DNA from: Flavobacterium cyclinae
Lineage (GTDB): Bacteria > Bacteroidota > Bacteroidia > Flavobacteriales > Flavobacteriaceae
Assembly (NCBI RefSeq): GCF_021172145.1
Contig: NZ_CP089095.1
Span: forward strand, 744,001-808,000
Reading direction: 5' to 3'
Length of the DNA: 64,000 nt
The notes under the pieces are model-generated. The model was not told the DNA's origin, did no database searches, and saw only the letters and a program-made list of their open reading frames with translations. Within the stretch, counting starts at the first letter, position 1. Every line of letters starts with the position of its first letter. Positions 1-8,371 of this stretch are shown here, piece by piece. The translations under genes were made by a program, and so were the position numbers.

Positions 1-265
1 TGCTTCTTATACATTATCATCTAATTCTGGGTCTGCTTTACTTTCTGAGATTAGATTACATAGAAGAATTGAACTTTGGGGTGAAGGTTTTGCTTTGTAT
101 GATATGAAAAGATGGGGTGTTGATTTAGAAAGAAATTATGCAGGTTCAAATCATACTTCTTTCGGATTTTTCAACTATCCTGCTGGATCTGTTAAATTTA
201 CTTTCCAAATTCCATTAAGTGAGATTAATGCTAATCCTGCTTTAGGTAGCCAAAATCCTTTTTAA
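1..265 (+). CDS. RagB/SusD family outer-membrane lipoprotein, C-terminal fragment (5' end outside window)
   Basis: An open frame enters from the left edge and ends with TAA at 263-265, giving 87 residues with no start in the window. The segment RRIELWGEGFALYDMKRWG followed by IPLSEINANPAL and a terminal QNPF is the characteristic C-terminal signature of SusD/RagB glycan- or peptide-binding lipoproteins, which cap a SusC TonB-dependent transporter at the cell surface. The lipoprotein gene at 282 follows after only 16 bases, so the two are probably co-transcribed with an upstream susC outside the window. The family assignment is firm. The substrate cannot be told from this fragment. Confidence 0.88.
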   Translation, partial: ASYTLSSNSGSALLSEIRLHRRIELWGEGFALYDMKRWGVDLERNYAGSNHTSFGFFNYPAGSVKFTFQIPLSEINANPALGSQNPF

Positions 266-281
266 TTTTTAAATTTATATT

Positions 282-1061
282 ATGAAGAAATTTTTTAAAA
301 TTTTAGCTTTAGTAGTTGCTCCTATTTTATTAAATAGTTGTGATGAGTACGAAGCAGGAAGTGAGGTTAATTCTCCTTTATCATATGGTTTTGAAAGATC
401 TACTGTTAGTGTAGAGATTGAAGAAGTTGATCCAAATTTTGCTTTAAAAGTTTATTCTACCCAAGTAGTAAATTATGATCGTACTGTAGTGTTTGATATT
501 GATCCATCATCAACTGCTTTACCAGGTGATTATGTTCCTTTTTCATCTAATTCTATAGTTATTCCTGCAGGTTCTAATTATGGATCATTAGATATTGAGT
601 TTAATCACAATAACTTGTCTTTGTCAGACGCAAGGATGTTAAAATTTAATTTGGTTCAACCTGATGATGCCACTGCTGTAGCACTTACTACATCTTCAAT
701 GAGTGTAAGTTATAAAGCTAAATGTATTTATAATCTTGTTGAGCTTTCATTAATACTTGATAGATGGGGTTCTGAAACAACTTGGTCAATTACTAAAAAT
801 GGAGTAACAGTTGCTTCAGGTGGACCTTATACTGATGCTGGTTCAAATGCATTACAGCCTGAGAAAAAGTTTACTTTATGTTTAGATAGTGGTGATTATG
901 TATTTACTGTAAATGATTCTTATGGTGATGGTATGTACACTAGTGCGTCTGTCATTGGATCATATCAAATTAAAGCAAATGGTACTACAATAGTTCCTCG
1001 TCAAACATGGGGAGATGGTACTCGTACCCATTATACTAGAAGTGTCAATTTTACACTTTAA
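282..1061 (+). CDS. SusD-linked surface lipoprotein with a C-terminal GGPY/YGDG-type beta domain
   Basis: This is a 259-residue protein with a lipoprotein signal peptide: a basic start, a hydrophobic core and the lipobox LLNSC with Cys20 as the lipidated residue. Residues about 30-140 look like a beta-sandwich (Calx-beta-like sequence with 'ALPGDYVPF' and 'ITIPAGS'-style spacing). Residues about 150-259 contain VELSLILDRWGSETTW, GGPYTDAG and NDSYGDGM, a module I recall from T9SS-secreted Bacteroidetes proteins and metalloproteases. It sits 16 bases behind a SusD tail and before a strong terminator, so it is probably the last gene of a susCD-type operon, helping bind or process a substrate at the surface. 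The function is inferred from position only. Confidence 0.75.
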   Translation: MKKFFKILALVVAPILLNSCDEYEAGSEVNSPLSYGFERSTVSVEIEEVDPNFALKVYSTQVVNYDRTVVFDIDPSSTALPGDYVPFSSNSIVIPAGSNYGSLDIEFNHNNLSLSDARMLKFNLVQPDDATAVALTTSSMSVSYKAKCIYNLVELSLILDRWGSETTWSITKNGVTVASGGPYTDAGSNALQPEKKFTLCLDSGDYVFTVNDSYGDGMYTSASVIGSYQIKANGTTIVPRQTWGDGTRTHYTRSVNFTL

Positions 1062-1068
1062 ATTTTTT

Positions 1069-1096
1069 AACGCCTCATAATTTTATGAGGCGTTTT
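1069..1096 (+). terminator. Rho-independent terminator after the SusD/lipoprotein operon
   Basis: The inverted repeat AACGCCTCATAA (1069-1080) / TTATGAGGCGTT (1083-1094) is followed by a T run. It lies 8 bases after the lipoprotein stop codon and 20 bases before the next ATG. Confidence 0.85.
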
Positions 1097-1115
1097 TATA
1101 TACACATTTGATTTT

Positions 1116-3035
1116 ATGAAAAAAATATTATTATCATTATTGTTTTTGTTAACTTCTCAAATTTTTATCAGTCAAACTATATCTGAATCTGAAAAAATTC
1201 TTTCAAGTTATGATTTAGTTAAATTGCGAATTCTTAGAGATAAATTTTCTATCAATGATAGTTTACGTGATTTAAGGATAAGTTCTTATTTAGATGCCAA
1301 TCCTAAGACTAAATATAATTTTAAAAGTGATAAGAATGTGACTTATCAAATATATGATATATTAAATGGCAAACCCATTTATATTTCTACAGATAATTTA
1401 AATGCAGCTAGAGTTACAAAAATCAATACATTACAAACTGGTGGAAGTTTAGGTTTAAATTTAGATGGACAAAATATGATTGTTGGTGTATGGGATGGTG
1501 GTTTCGGATTGATAAATCATGTTGAATTTCTTGATGATAATTCTACCCCAAGTTCTAGAATAACGATTCCTCAGTCTTCTTTGCCAATTCCACCAAGTGA
1601 TGATCATGCTACTCATGTTTTGGGTACTATTATCGCTAAAGGTACTAATGCAAGTGCAAAAGGAATGGCTCCTCAAGCAACTGCTTATTCTTACAATTGG
1701 ACAAACGATATTACAAATGTTGCTTCCTTAATTCAAAATATAGGTTTGTTAGTTTCAAATCATTCATATGGAGTACCAGTAATTAGTGATGGTAATCCTA
1801 TTGATTCTTGGATAATGGGTTGTTATTCTACTCAAGCTCGTGATTGGGATGAGTTACATTATAATTCACCTTATTATTTGATGATTGCATCTGCTGGTAA
1901 TTCTGGTTCTGATTCATATTCTGGTGGTTTAGCTCCAGGTTATGACAAGTTAACAACTAATAAAACTGCTAAAAACAATCTTGTTGTTGCTAATGCGAAT
2001 CCAACACTTTTACCAACTGGTTTTATAACATCTCCTATAAATTCTAGTAGTAGTCAAGGGCCTACAGATGATGGTAGAATTAAGCCAGATATTGCAGGAG
2101 ATGGAACTAATTTGTTTTCTACTGTAAATACTTCAATAAATTCATATGCTACAATGTCTGGAACTTCAATGGCATCACCTAATGTTGCTGGAGGAGCACT
2201 TTTGTTGCAACAGTATTATAATCAATTAAATGGTAATTTTATGAGGTCATCTACACTTAAAGGTTTAATTACTCATACTGCAAGAGATTTTGGCTCTGTT
2301 GGTCCAGATCCTATTTTTGGTTGGGGATTACTTGATGCTAATAAAGCTGCTCAATTGATATCTAATGATTTTTCAAATACTTCTGCATTAATTAGTGAAA
2401 ATGTTATTTCAAGTTCTGAAACTTTTAGTTTTGATGTTGTAATTAATACTCCACAAAAATTAGAGGTTACAATTTGTTGGACTGATCCTGCAGGTACTTC
2501 TAGAAATGGTATATTAAATGATTCAAATCCTGTTTTAGTTAATGATTTGGATTTAAGAATAATTAAAAACCCAGATACTTTTTTTCCATGGAAACTTAGT
2601 TTAGCTGATGTTTCAGCTCCTGCAACAACTGGAGATAATATAGTTGACAATGTGGAAAAGGTTGAAATTGCCAATGCTGTTGGGACATATACAGTTCAGG
2701 TTACTCACAAAGGAATTTTAGAAAATGGTAGTCAATCCTTTAGTTTAATTGCAAGTGGTTTTGATGAATCTTTATCAGTTACTGACTATGAAAGTAATAT
2801 TGATCATATTAAAATTTATCCTAACCCAGCTAATGATAATGTATTTGTTTTGTCAAAATATTCTGAAATTAATAGTTATAATATAATTGATATTCAAGGT
2901 AGGGTTGTTTATTCTACTGATATTATTGATTCTAAGAATTTTTCTGTTGATATATCGTTTCTTAATTCTGGAGTCTATATGCTTCAATTAAATTCTAATT
3001 CAGGTATTTTTAATTATAAAATTGTAAAAAAATAA
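1116..3035 (+). CDS. S8 (subtilisin-like) serine protease with T9SS type A sorting domain
   Basis: This 639-residue secreted protease has a Sec signal peptide (residues 1-20, ending near FISQ). The catalytic triad is visible: Asp127 in VGVWDGG, His164 in DDHATHV (the second motif position is Ala instead of the usual Gly), Ser351 in GTSMASPNVAGG, and oxyanion Asn262 in ASAGNSG. A beta-rich domain (about 425-555) follows, and then a type IX sorting tail (about 560-639) with IKIYPNPANDNVF and a final KIVKK. It would be exported to the periplasm, passed through the T9SS and released or anchored at the surface. It has its own transcription unit between the terminator at 1069 and the promoter at 3072. 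Confidence 0.93.
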   Translation: MKKILLSLLFLLTSQIFISQTISESEKILSSYDLVKLRILRDKFSINDSLRDLRISSYLDANPKTKYNFKSDKNVTYQIYDILNGKPIYISTDNLNAARVTKINTLQTGGSLGLNLDGQNMIVGVWDGGFGLINHVEFLDDNSTPSSRITIPQSSLPIPPSDDHATHVLGTIIAKGTNASAKGMAPQATAYSYNWTNDITNVASLIQNIGLLVSNHSYGVPVISDGNPIDSWIMGCYSTQARDWDELHYNSPYYLMIASAGNSGSDSYSGGLAPGYDKLTTNKTAKNNLVVANANPTLLPTGFITSPINSSSSQGPTDDGRIKPDIAGDGTNLFSTVNTSINSYATMSGTSMASPNVAGGALLLQQYYNQLNGNFMRSSTLKGLITHTARDFGSVGPDPIFGWGLLDANKAAQLISNDFSNTSALISENVISSSETFSFDVVINTPQKLEVTICWTDPAGTSRNGILNDSNPVLVNDLDLRIIKNPDTFFPWKLSLADVSAPATTGDNIVDNVEKVEIANAVGTYTVQVTHKGILENGSQSFSLIASGFDESLSVTDYESNIDHIKIYPNPANDNVFVLSKYSEINSYNIIDIQGRVVYSTDIIDSKNFSVDISFLNSGVYMLQLNSNSGIFNYKIVKK

Positions 3036-3071
3036 CAATTTATTTTCACTTTTATTCTCGTAAAATCTCAT

Positions 3072-3079
3072 TACATTTG
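3072..3079 (+). promoter_or_regulatory. Bacteroidetes -7 promoter element (TACATTTG) for the porin gene
   Basis: TACATTTG matches the Bacteroidetes -7 consensus TAnnTTTG and lies 18 bases before the porin ATG. No TTG is seen at the -33 distance, so only half of the promoter is supported. Confidence 0.55.
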
Positions 3080-3097
3080 CCTTTATTATAAAATGTG

Positions 3098-5047
3098 ATG
3101 AGATTTTTTTTATTTTTCTTTTTCTTTTCAATTACTTTTATTTCTAATTCTCAAATTAGGAATGTTAATGGTGGTCTTGGAGGTTTACCTAATAGAAATT
3201 CTGATGCTAATGATACTTTAGTAAATCTTAATAAAAAAAGTAAGAGAGAATCGTTGGCCAAAGCACCTATTGATCTTTATAAAATCTACACATTACATAA
3301 AGACACTACATTTGTTGATACTTCACTAACTATTAAAAGTGAGTATAAATATAATTTGATTCGTAAAGATATCTTTGGTTTATTGCCGTTCTCAAACGAA
3401 GGTCATACTTATAATACTTTGCAATTCGGATGGTTTAAGAAAGCATCTTTTCCTAATTTCGGATTTACTGCTAAGCATTTTAATTATTTAGAAGTTGAAG
3501 ATATCAACTATTATTCTGTTCCCACACCATTAACGGATTTATATTTTAAAACGGTAATGGAACAAGGACAAACATTAGATGCTTTTTTGACAGTTAATAC
3601 TAAACCCAATTTAAATTTTTCTATTGCATACAGAGGGTTACGATCGCTTGGTAAGTATGTCAACAATTTAAGTAGTTCAGGAAATTTTCGATTTACTTCG
3701 AGTTATTTTACTGAAGATAAACGTTATGTTTTTAATGCTCATTTTACTGGCCAAGACATATCAAATCAAGAAAATGGGGGTATAGTAAATCTTGAAGAAT
3801 TTGAAACAAGTGAAGATCCTTTTAATGAAAGAGAACGAATAAAAGTATATTTCACCAATGCAACATCTTTATTAAAAGGAAATCGTTTTTTTATTGATCA
3901 TTCATTTAAATTGAATAAAGAAAATCCAAATAGTTTGGTATTTACTCATCAATTCAATCATGAATACAAGTTTTTTCAATTTACTCAACCAACCCCAAGT
4001 GACCGTTTTGGTGACCGCTTCTCAAGTTCTATCAATAATAAAACGCGTTACAATCACCTATATAACAAAGTTGGTGTGGCATACAAAACAAAAAATTATG
4101 GTGATTTAGAGTTTTTTGTAGATGATAATAAATATAATTATTATTATAATAGTCTTATTTATGATTCAAGTGGGAATATATCGGTTCCTAATGCTATTTC
4201 AGATAGAATTAATAATTTAGGTGGAAATTATTCTTATCTAATAAAAAATGTAAACGTAAGATTACACGTTTCTCAATCTATTTCTGATCAGTCTATTTCT
4301 AATATTGAAGCTAGCGGAAACTATAAATTAAATGATGATTATAAATTTGAGTTTAAATACCAAAAGCTAAATAGTTTGCCTAATTTAAATTTTAATTTGT
4401 ATCAAAGTGGTTATTTAGATTACAATTGGTTTAATAATTTTAAAAATGAAAAACTTAATCAATTTGAGTTTTCTGTATTTTCAAAATGGTTAAATATTAA
4501 TACAACATATAAAGTTTTAAATGACTATTTGTATTTTGATAATACAACCAATGATATTACAAAATTGACTGTTAAACCTATGCAGTATGACAAAACAATC
4601 AATTATTTGTCAGTAAAAGCTAGTGGAGAAATTAAATTTTGGAAATTTGCAATAGATAATACAGTTTTATATCAATCTGTTGAACAATCAAGCGACATTG
4701 TTAATGTTCCACAAATTGTTACTCGTAATACATTGTATTTTACGGGCTATGTGTTTAAAAAAGCGATGTTATTGCAAACTGGTGTTACTTTTCAATATTT
4801 TACTAAATATTATGCTAATGATTATAATCCTTTATTGGGTGAGTTTTATGTTCAAAATGAACGTAAAATTGGTGATTTTCCCATGATGGATTTCTTTATT
4901 AACGCTAGAGTAAAACAAACACGAATTTTCTTAAAAGCTGAACACTTTAATTCTGCATGGACAGGGTACGATTTTTATTCAGCTCCAAATTATCCTTATC
5001 GTGATTTTATTGTGCGTTTTGGTTTGGTTTGGAATTTCTTCCAATAA
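3098..5047 (+). CDS. Putative outer-membrane porin (Porin_10-like beta-barrel)
   Basis: This is a protein of about 649 residues with a signal peptide (a run of Phe/Leu ending ISNSQ) followed by IRNVNGGLGGLPNRN and long stretches of alternating hydrophobic/aromatic strands typical of a large beta-barrel. It ends in ...RFGLVWNFFQ. The arrangement resembles the 'putative porin' family (PF14121) of Flavobacteriia, which often lies next to the CBS/cysteine-synthase-like gene, as here. I place the start at ATG 3098; GTG at 3095 is in frame and equally readable. The likely role is a general diffusion pore in the outer membrane, but the substrate is unknown. Confidence 0.75.
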   Translation: MRFFLFFFFFSITFISNSQIRNVNGGLGGLPNRNSDANDTLVNLNKKSKRESLAKAPIDLYKIYTLHKDTTFVDTSLTIKSEYKYNLIRKDIFGLLPFSNEGHTYNTLQFGWFKKASFPNFGFTAKHFNYLEVEDINYYSVPTPLTDLYFKTVMEQGQTLDAFLTVNTKPNLNFSIAYRGLRSLGKYVNNLSSSGNFRFTSSYFTEDKRYVFNAHFTGQDISNQENGGIVNLEEFETSEDPFNERERIKVYFTNATSLLKGNRFFIDHSFKLNKENPNSLVFTHQFNHEYKFFQFTQPTPSDRFGDRFSSSINNKTRYNHLYNKVGVAYKTKNYGDLEFFVDDNKYNYYYNSLIYDSSGNISVPNAISDRINNLGGNYSYLIKNVNVRLHVSQSISDQSISNIEASGNYKLNDDYKFEFKYQKLNSLPNLNFNLYQSGYLDYNWFNNFKNEKLNQFEFSVFSKWLNINTTYKVLNDYLYFDNTTNDITKLTVKPMQYDKTINYLSVKASGEIKFWKFAIDNTVLYQSVEQSSDIVNVPQIVTRNTLYFTGYVFKKAMLLQTGVTFQYFTKYYANDYNPLLGEFYVQNERKIGDFPMMDFFINARVKQTRIFLKAEHFNSAWTGYDFYSAPNYPYRDFIVRFGLVWNFFQ

Positions 5048-5099
5048 TCGATTGATGATACGAGTCAATTTCTGATTTTATATTTCTAAAAATTCAAGC

Positions 5100-5107
5100 T
5101 ATCTTTG
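5100..5107 (+). promoter_or_regulatory. -7 promoter element (TATCTTTG) for the CBS-like gene
   Basis: This is an exact TAnnTTTG match 20 bases before the ATG at 5128. The -33 TTG is not clear. Confidence 0.6.
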
Positions 5108-5127
5108 CCAACAATTTATAATTTCAA

Positions 5128-6489
5128 ATGAAATACGCTAAAAATATATTAGAAACTATTGGAAATACTCCTTTAGTGAAATTAAACAAAGTTACTGCTG
5201 AAATAGATGCTTTAGTTTTGGCCAAAGTTGAAACTTTTAACCCAGGAAATTCTGTTAAGGATAGAATGGCACTTAAAATGATTGAAGATGCAGAAGCCGA
5301 TGGTCGTTTAAAACCAGGTGGAACAATCATTGAAGGGACTTCTGGTAATACAGGAATGGGTTTAGCTTTAGCAGCTATCGTAAAAGGATACAAATGTATT
5401 TTCGTAATTTCGGATAAACAATCAAAAGAAAAATCAGATATTCTTCGTGCTGTTGGTGCTAAGGTTATTGTTTGTCCAACAGATGTTGAACCTACAGATC
5501 CTCGTTCCTATTATTCGGTTTCTAAAAGATTAGGTGAAGAGATTCCAAATTCTTGGTATGTAAATCAATATGATAATCCAAGTAATTCCATTGCACATTA
5601 CGAACAAACAGGGCCGGAAATTTGGGAACAAACAGAAGGAAAAATTACGCACTTTGTAGTGGGTGTTGGAACAGGAGGTACGATTTCAGGAACTGCTAAA
5701 TATTTAAAAGAGAAAAATCCAAACATCAAAATTTGGGGAATTGATACGTATGGTTCGGTTTTCAAAAAATACCACGAAACCGGAATTTTTGATGAGAACG
5801 AAATCTACTCATATATTACAGAAGGAATTGGAGAAGATATTTTACCAAAGAATGTAGACTTTTCTTTAATCGATGGTTTTACAAAAGTTACCGATAAAGA
5901 TGCAGCAGTTTACACCAGAAAAATCGCTTTAGAAGAAGGAATTTTTGTTGGAAACTCTGCAGGAGCTGCTGTAAAAGGTTTGTTACAGTTGAAAGAACAT
6001 TTTGGTCCAGAAGATGTAGTAGTGGTCTTATTTCACGATTCTGGAAGCCGTTATGTTGGAAAGATGTTTAACGATGATTGGATGCGCGAAAGAGGTTTCC
6101 TTGAAGAAGAAATCACAAAAGCTGAAGATTTAATCAAAGAACACATTGAAAAACCATTAGTTATTGTTCGTACAGAAGAATTAGTTTCGCACGCTATCGA
6201 AAGAATGAGAAAATATAAAATCTCACAAATCCCGGTAGTTGATGTTAATGGATTTGTTGGATCGGTTGATGAATCGGATTTATTTCAAAGTTATATCACA
6301 GATAAAAACACAGCGGAACGACCAATTCGTGAAGTAATGGGAAAACCATTTCCAATTGTAAAATTAGGAACACCAGTAGAAGAAGTTTCTAAATTAATCA
6401 CGAAAGAAAATCAAGCAGTTTTAATTGATTTAGGAAACGGAAAACATCATATCATTACCAAACACGATATTATCAATTCGATAAAATAA
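5128..6489 (+). CDS. PLP-dependent cysteine synthase / cystathionine beta-synthase family enzyme with C-terminal CBS pair
   Basis: The 453-residue protein has a fold-type II PLP domain in residues 1-320. It carries the Schiff-base lysine Lys44 in NSVKDR, the phosphate-binding loop GTSGNTG (70-76) and the glycine loop GVGTGGTISG. Two CBS motifs (about 335-453, e.g. HAIERMRKYKISQIPVVD) follow, the layout of cystathionine beta-synthase rather than plain CysK. The expected reaction is condensation of serine or an activated serine with homocysteine or sulfide in sulfur amino-acid metabolism, with the CBS pair as a regulatory module. It is a single-gene unit with its own promoter. The exact substrate (CBS versus cysteine synthase) cannot be decided from sequence. 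Confidence 0.92.
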   Translation: MKYAKNILETIGNTPLVKLNKVTAEIDALVLAKVETFNPGNSVKDRMALKMIEDAEADGRLKPGGTIIEGTSGNTGMGLALAAIVKGYKCIFVISDKQSKEKSDILRAVGAKVIVCPTDVEPTDPRSYYSVSKRLGEEIPNSWYVNQYDNPSNSIAHYEQTGPEIWEQTEGKITHFVVGVGTGGTISGTAKYLKEKNPNIKIWGIDTYGSVFKKYHETGIFDENEIYSYITEGIGEDILPKNVDFSLIDGFTKVTDKDAAVYTRKIALEEGIFVGNSAGAAVKGLLQLKEHFGPEDVVVVLFHDSGSRYVGKMFNDDWMRERGFLEEEITKAEDLIKEHIEKPLVIVRTEELVSHAIERMRKYKISQIPVVDVNGFVGSVDESDLFQSYITDKNTAERPIREVMGKPFPIVKLGTPVEEVSKLITKENQAVLIDLGNGKHHIITKHDIINSIK

Positions 6490-6502
6490 TTTTAAATTTA
6501 TT

Positions 6503-6585
6503 TAACCGCAAAGAGTGCTAAGAAATCGCTAAGAACGCAATAAACTTTGCGAACTTTGCTTTTAACCTTGCGAACTTTGCGGTTA
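6503..6585. repeat. Intergenic inverted/direct repeat of the 'aactttgcg' phrase
   Basis: TAACCGCAAAG (6503-6513) is the exact reverse complement of CTTTGCGGTTA (6575-6585). The interior repeats CGAACTTTGC at 6550-6559 and 6571-6580 and similar phrases. It lies between two convergent genes and is followed by a T run on the plus strand, so it may double as a terminator. The same phrase reappears at 43387-43420. Confidence 0.7.
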
Positions 6586-6616
6586 TTTTTTTGAACAATT
6601 TTTACTATTCCTAAAA

Positions 6617-8305
6617 TTATTCTCCCAGTAAAACACCCGAAACATTCCAAGAACTAAAACTTCCACCTTCGTTAGGTCCTTGTGAGATTTTTACTTGTAT
6701 TGTATGTGTTCCCGCTTTCAAATCTCCTAATTCAATGTAAATCGGATTCGTTGCTGTACCTGGACACCAATTCGAGCGACTCAAATCGGAAGATGATAAT
6801 CCATCGTTAAAATTTCCTGACGCTGGATTAAATAATCGATAACCACCACAATCTTGTCGCCATGGAATAAACGAAAAGAATTCTTTTCCGTTTAAAATGA
6901 TTGTATTTTTCTTTGGAACAAATTCATCGCCATTTTCCCAACCACCATGTCCAGTCGTAATGTAGCGCAATTGAGCATTTTTGATTTCTTTGTCTAACAT
7001 GAAAGTAACTTCCAATCCTTTTTCGTGATTGAACATCGTTGCATATTCTTGTCCCGCCATTTCCATAACGTTTGTGGTATTGAATAACGGAATAGAAACA
7101 TTGGTTTTGTCCAATGAACTTTCACTCGGATTAATCGTAATATTCATTGAAATTTTGTGTCCGCCTTTATCGTAATTACCAATAAATGTTCCTACATAAA
7201 CTGATTTTCCAGAAAAATTTTGTTTTAAATCGGTAATATCCATTCGGTAAGGTACAATTTCATGCCAATTTTTGTCTTTCAATTGAATGTAGTTGTATTG
7301 TTTGATTCCGAAAGGCGTAAAAAAGCGCATCAATTCAATTATTGGAGAAAATTCTGGAGTTGCCACAATACCTTGATAATGCTTTCCATTTCCGTTTTCA
7401 TAAATAGGTAAAGTCTTAGCTCCATTTTGCAAACCATCTAAAAACGATTGCTTCTTATCTTGCGGAATCATGAAAACCGAACCTGTTCTGTCATAAGCAT
7501 CTCCATTAGATTGTTCTGCCAAATCTAAAAAGACTAAATCTCCTTTTTTTATTTCTGGAAAAGTGATTTTTTTCAAAATGATAGTTCCGTTAGCAAATCG
7601 TAAAATACTATCATTTGATTTAGATGCATCTGAAAAGTTAATAATTTCATTTTCAAATACTTTTATGGTATTAAAACGACTTTTCCAAACCAAATCTTTA
7701 TAAGTCAATCCATCTATAACTGGACTATTTGTTGTGTTTTTTTCTAATTCTAAACTCGGACTAACCGATTTCATTTTTTCGATTTTTGTGGCAGAAATCA
7801 CAAAATTTCCATTGCGAACCATTTCCAAAACCAACCCAATATTTTGGCCTAATGTAGTTGGTGCGCCTTTTACTTGTAATTCATTCGTGTACCAAAGTTC
7901 AATGGTGTTGGAATTGATTATAGTTTTTGCTTTTTGACATTTGTAACCCAAAATAGTTTTGGTATCCGATAAAAACTCAAAATTTTGTTTTGCTAAAGAA
8001 ACACTGTCAACCGTAGTAACAGATTTCGTTTTTTTGAGTTGGGTAACCTGAATAATTTTATTTTCAGAATGATGAATTAACGTTTGTTCGTATGGAAATT
8101 CCGCTTTTCCTGAACTCATTTTTTCAGTTGTGATTAAAGTTTCAGTAGAATTGGTGAATACAAAAATCGGATCTTGATTTTCGATTAGTTTTCCGTTAGA
8201 ACTTCTTGTGTAAGTAATTTTGAATCCTTTTTGTAGTTTGTTGTAGGTTTGAGATTGTACAATTGAAAAAAGACTTAATAATGTGATGGTTATAAAATTT
8301 TTCAT
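6617..8305 (-). CDS. Secreted GLPGLI-like / peptide-N-glycosidase F (PNGase F)-like protein
   Basis: I start this gene at the ATG at 8305 (562 residues) because it begins a clear signal peptide (KNFITITLLSLFSIVQSQ). The frame extends 16 codons further upstream, but those codons run into the promoter. Residues about 20-200 resemble the GLPGLI family (YKCQKAKTII, IELWYT). Residues about 230-562 carry PNGase F hallmarks: DAYDRTGSVFM, TTGHGGWENGDEF, RQDCGGYRLFNPASG and SNWCPG. PNGase F removes N-linked glycans from glycoproteins. Here it would act outside the cytoplasm. The fusion of the two modules is unusual (see findings). It has its own minus-strand promoter that overlaps the one for DUF2851. 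Confidence 0.85.
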   Translation of the reverse strand: MKNFITITLLSLFSIVQSQTYNKLQKGFKITYTRSSNGKLIENQDPIFVFTNSTETLITTEKMSSGKAEFPYEQTLIHHSENKIIQVTQLKKTKSVTTVDSVSLAKQNFEFLSDTKTILGYKCQKAKTIINSNTIELWYTNELQVKGAPTTLGQNIGLVLEMVRNGNFVISATKIEKMKSVSPSLELEKNTTNSPVIDGLTYKDLVWKSRFNTIKVFENEIINFSDASKSNDSILRFANGTIILKKITFPEIKKGDLVFLDLAEQSNGDAYDRTGSVFMIPQDKKQSFLDGLQNGAKTLPIYENGNGKHYQGIVATPEFSPIIELMRFFTPFGIKQYNYIQLKDKNWHEIVPYRMDITDLKQNFSGKSVYVGTFIGNYDKGGHKISMNITINPSESSLDKTNVSIPLFNTTNVMEMAGQEYATMFNHEKGLEVTFMLDKEIKNAQLRYITTGHGGWENGDEFVPKKNTIILNGKEFFSFIPWRQDCGGYRLFNPASGNFNDGLSSSDLSRSNWCPGTATNPIYIELGDLKAGTHTIQVKISQGPNEGGSFSSWNVSGVLLGE

Positions 8306-8315
8306 AAAAGTTGAG

Positions 8316-8345
8316 TTGTTCAGCAAATATAAATTTTTATCTTTG
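8316..8345 (+). promoter_or_regulatory. Plus-strand promoter for the DUF2851 gene
   Basis: TTG (8316-8318), 19 bases, then TATCTTTG (8338-8345) give a full -33/-7 match 26 bases before the ATG at 8372. It overlaps the divergent promoter for the PNGase F-like gene over about 20 bases. Confidence 0.75.
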
Positions 8346-8353
8346 TTTTTCAA
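8324..8353 (-). promoter_or_regulatory. Minus-strand promoter for the PNGase F-like gene
   Basis: On the minus strand TTG (plus 8351-8353), 19 bases, then TATATTTG (plus 8324-8331) fit the Bacteroidetes -33/-7 consensus. The -7 element ends 18 bases before the ATG at 8305. It overlaps the divergent plus-strand promoter. Confidence 0.75.
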
Positions 8354-8371
8354 TTATATACGCCATACAGA

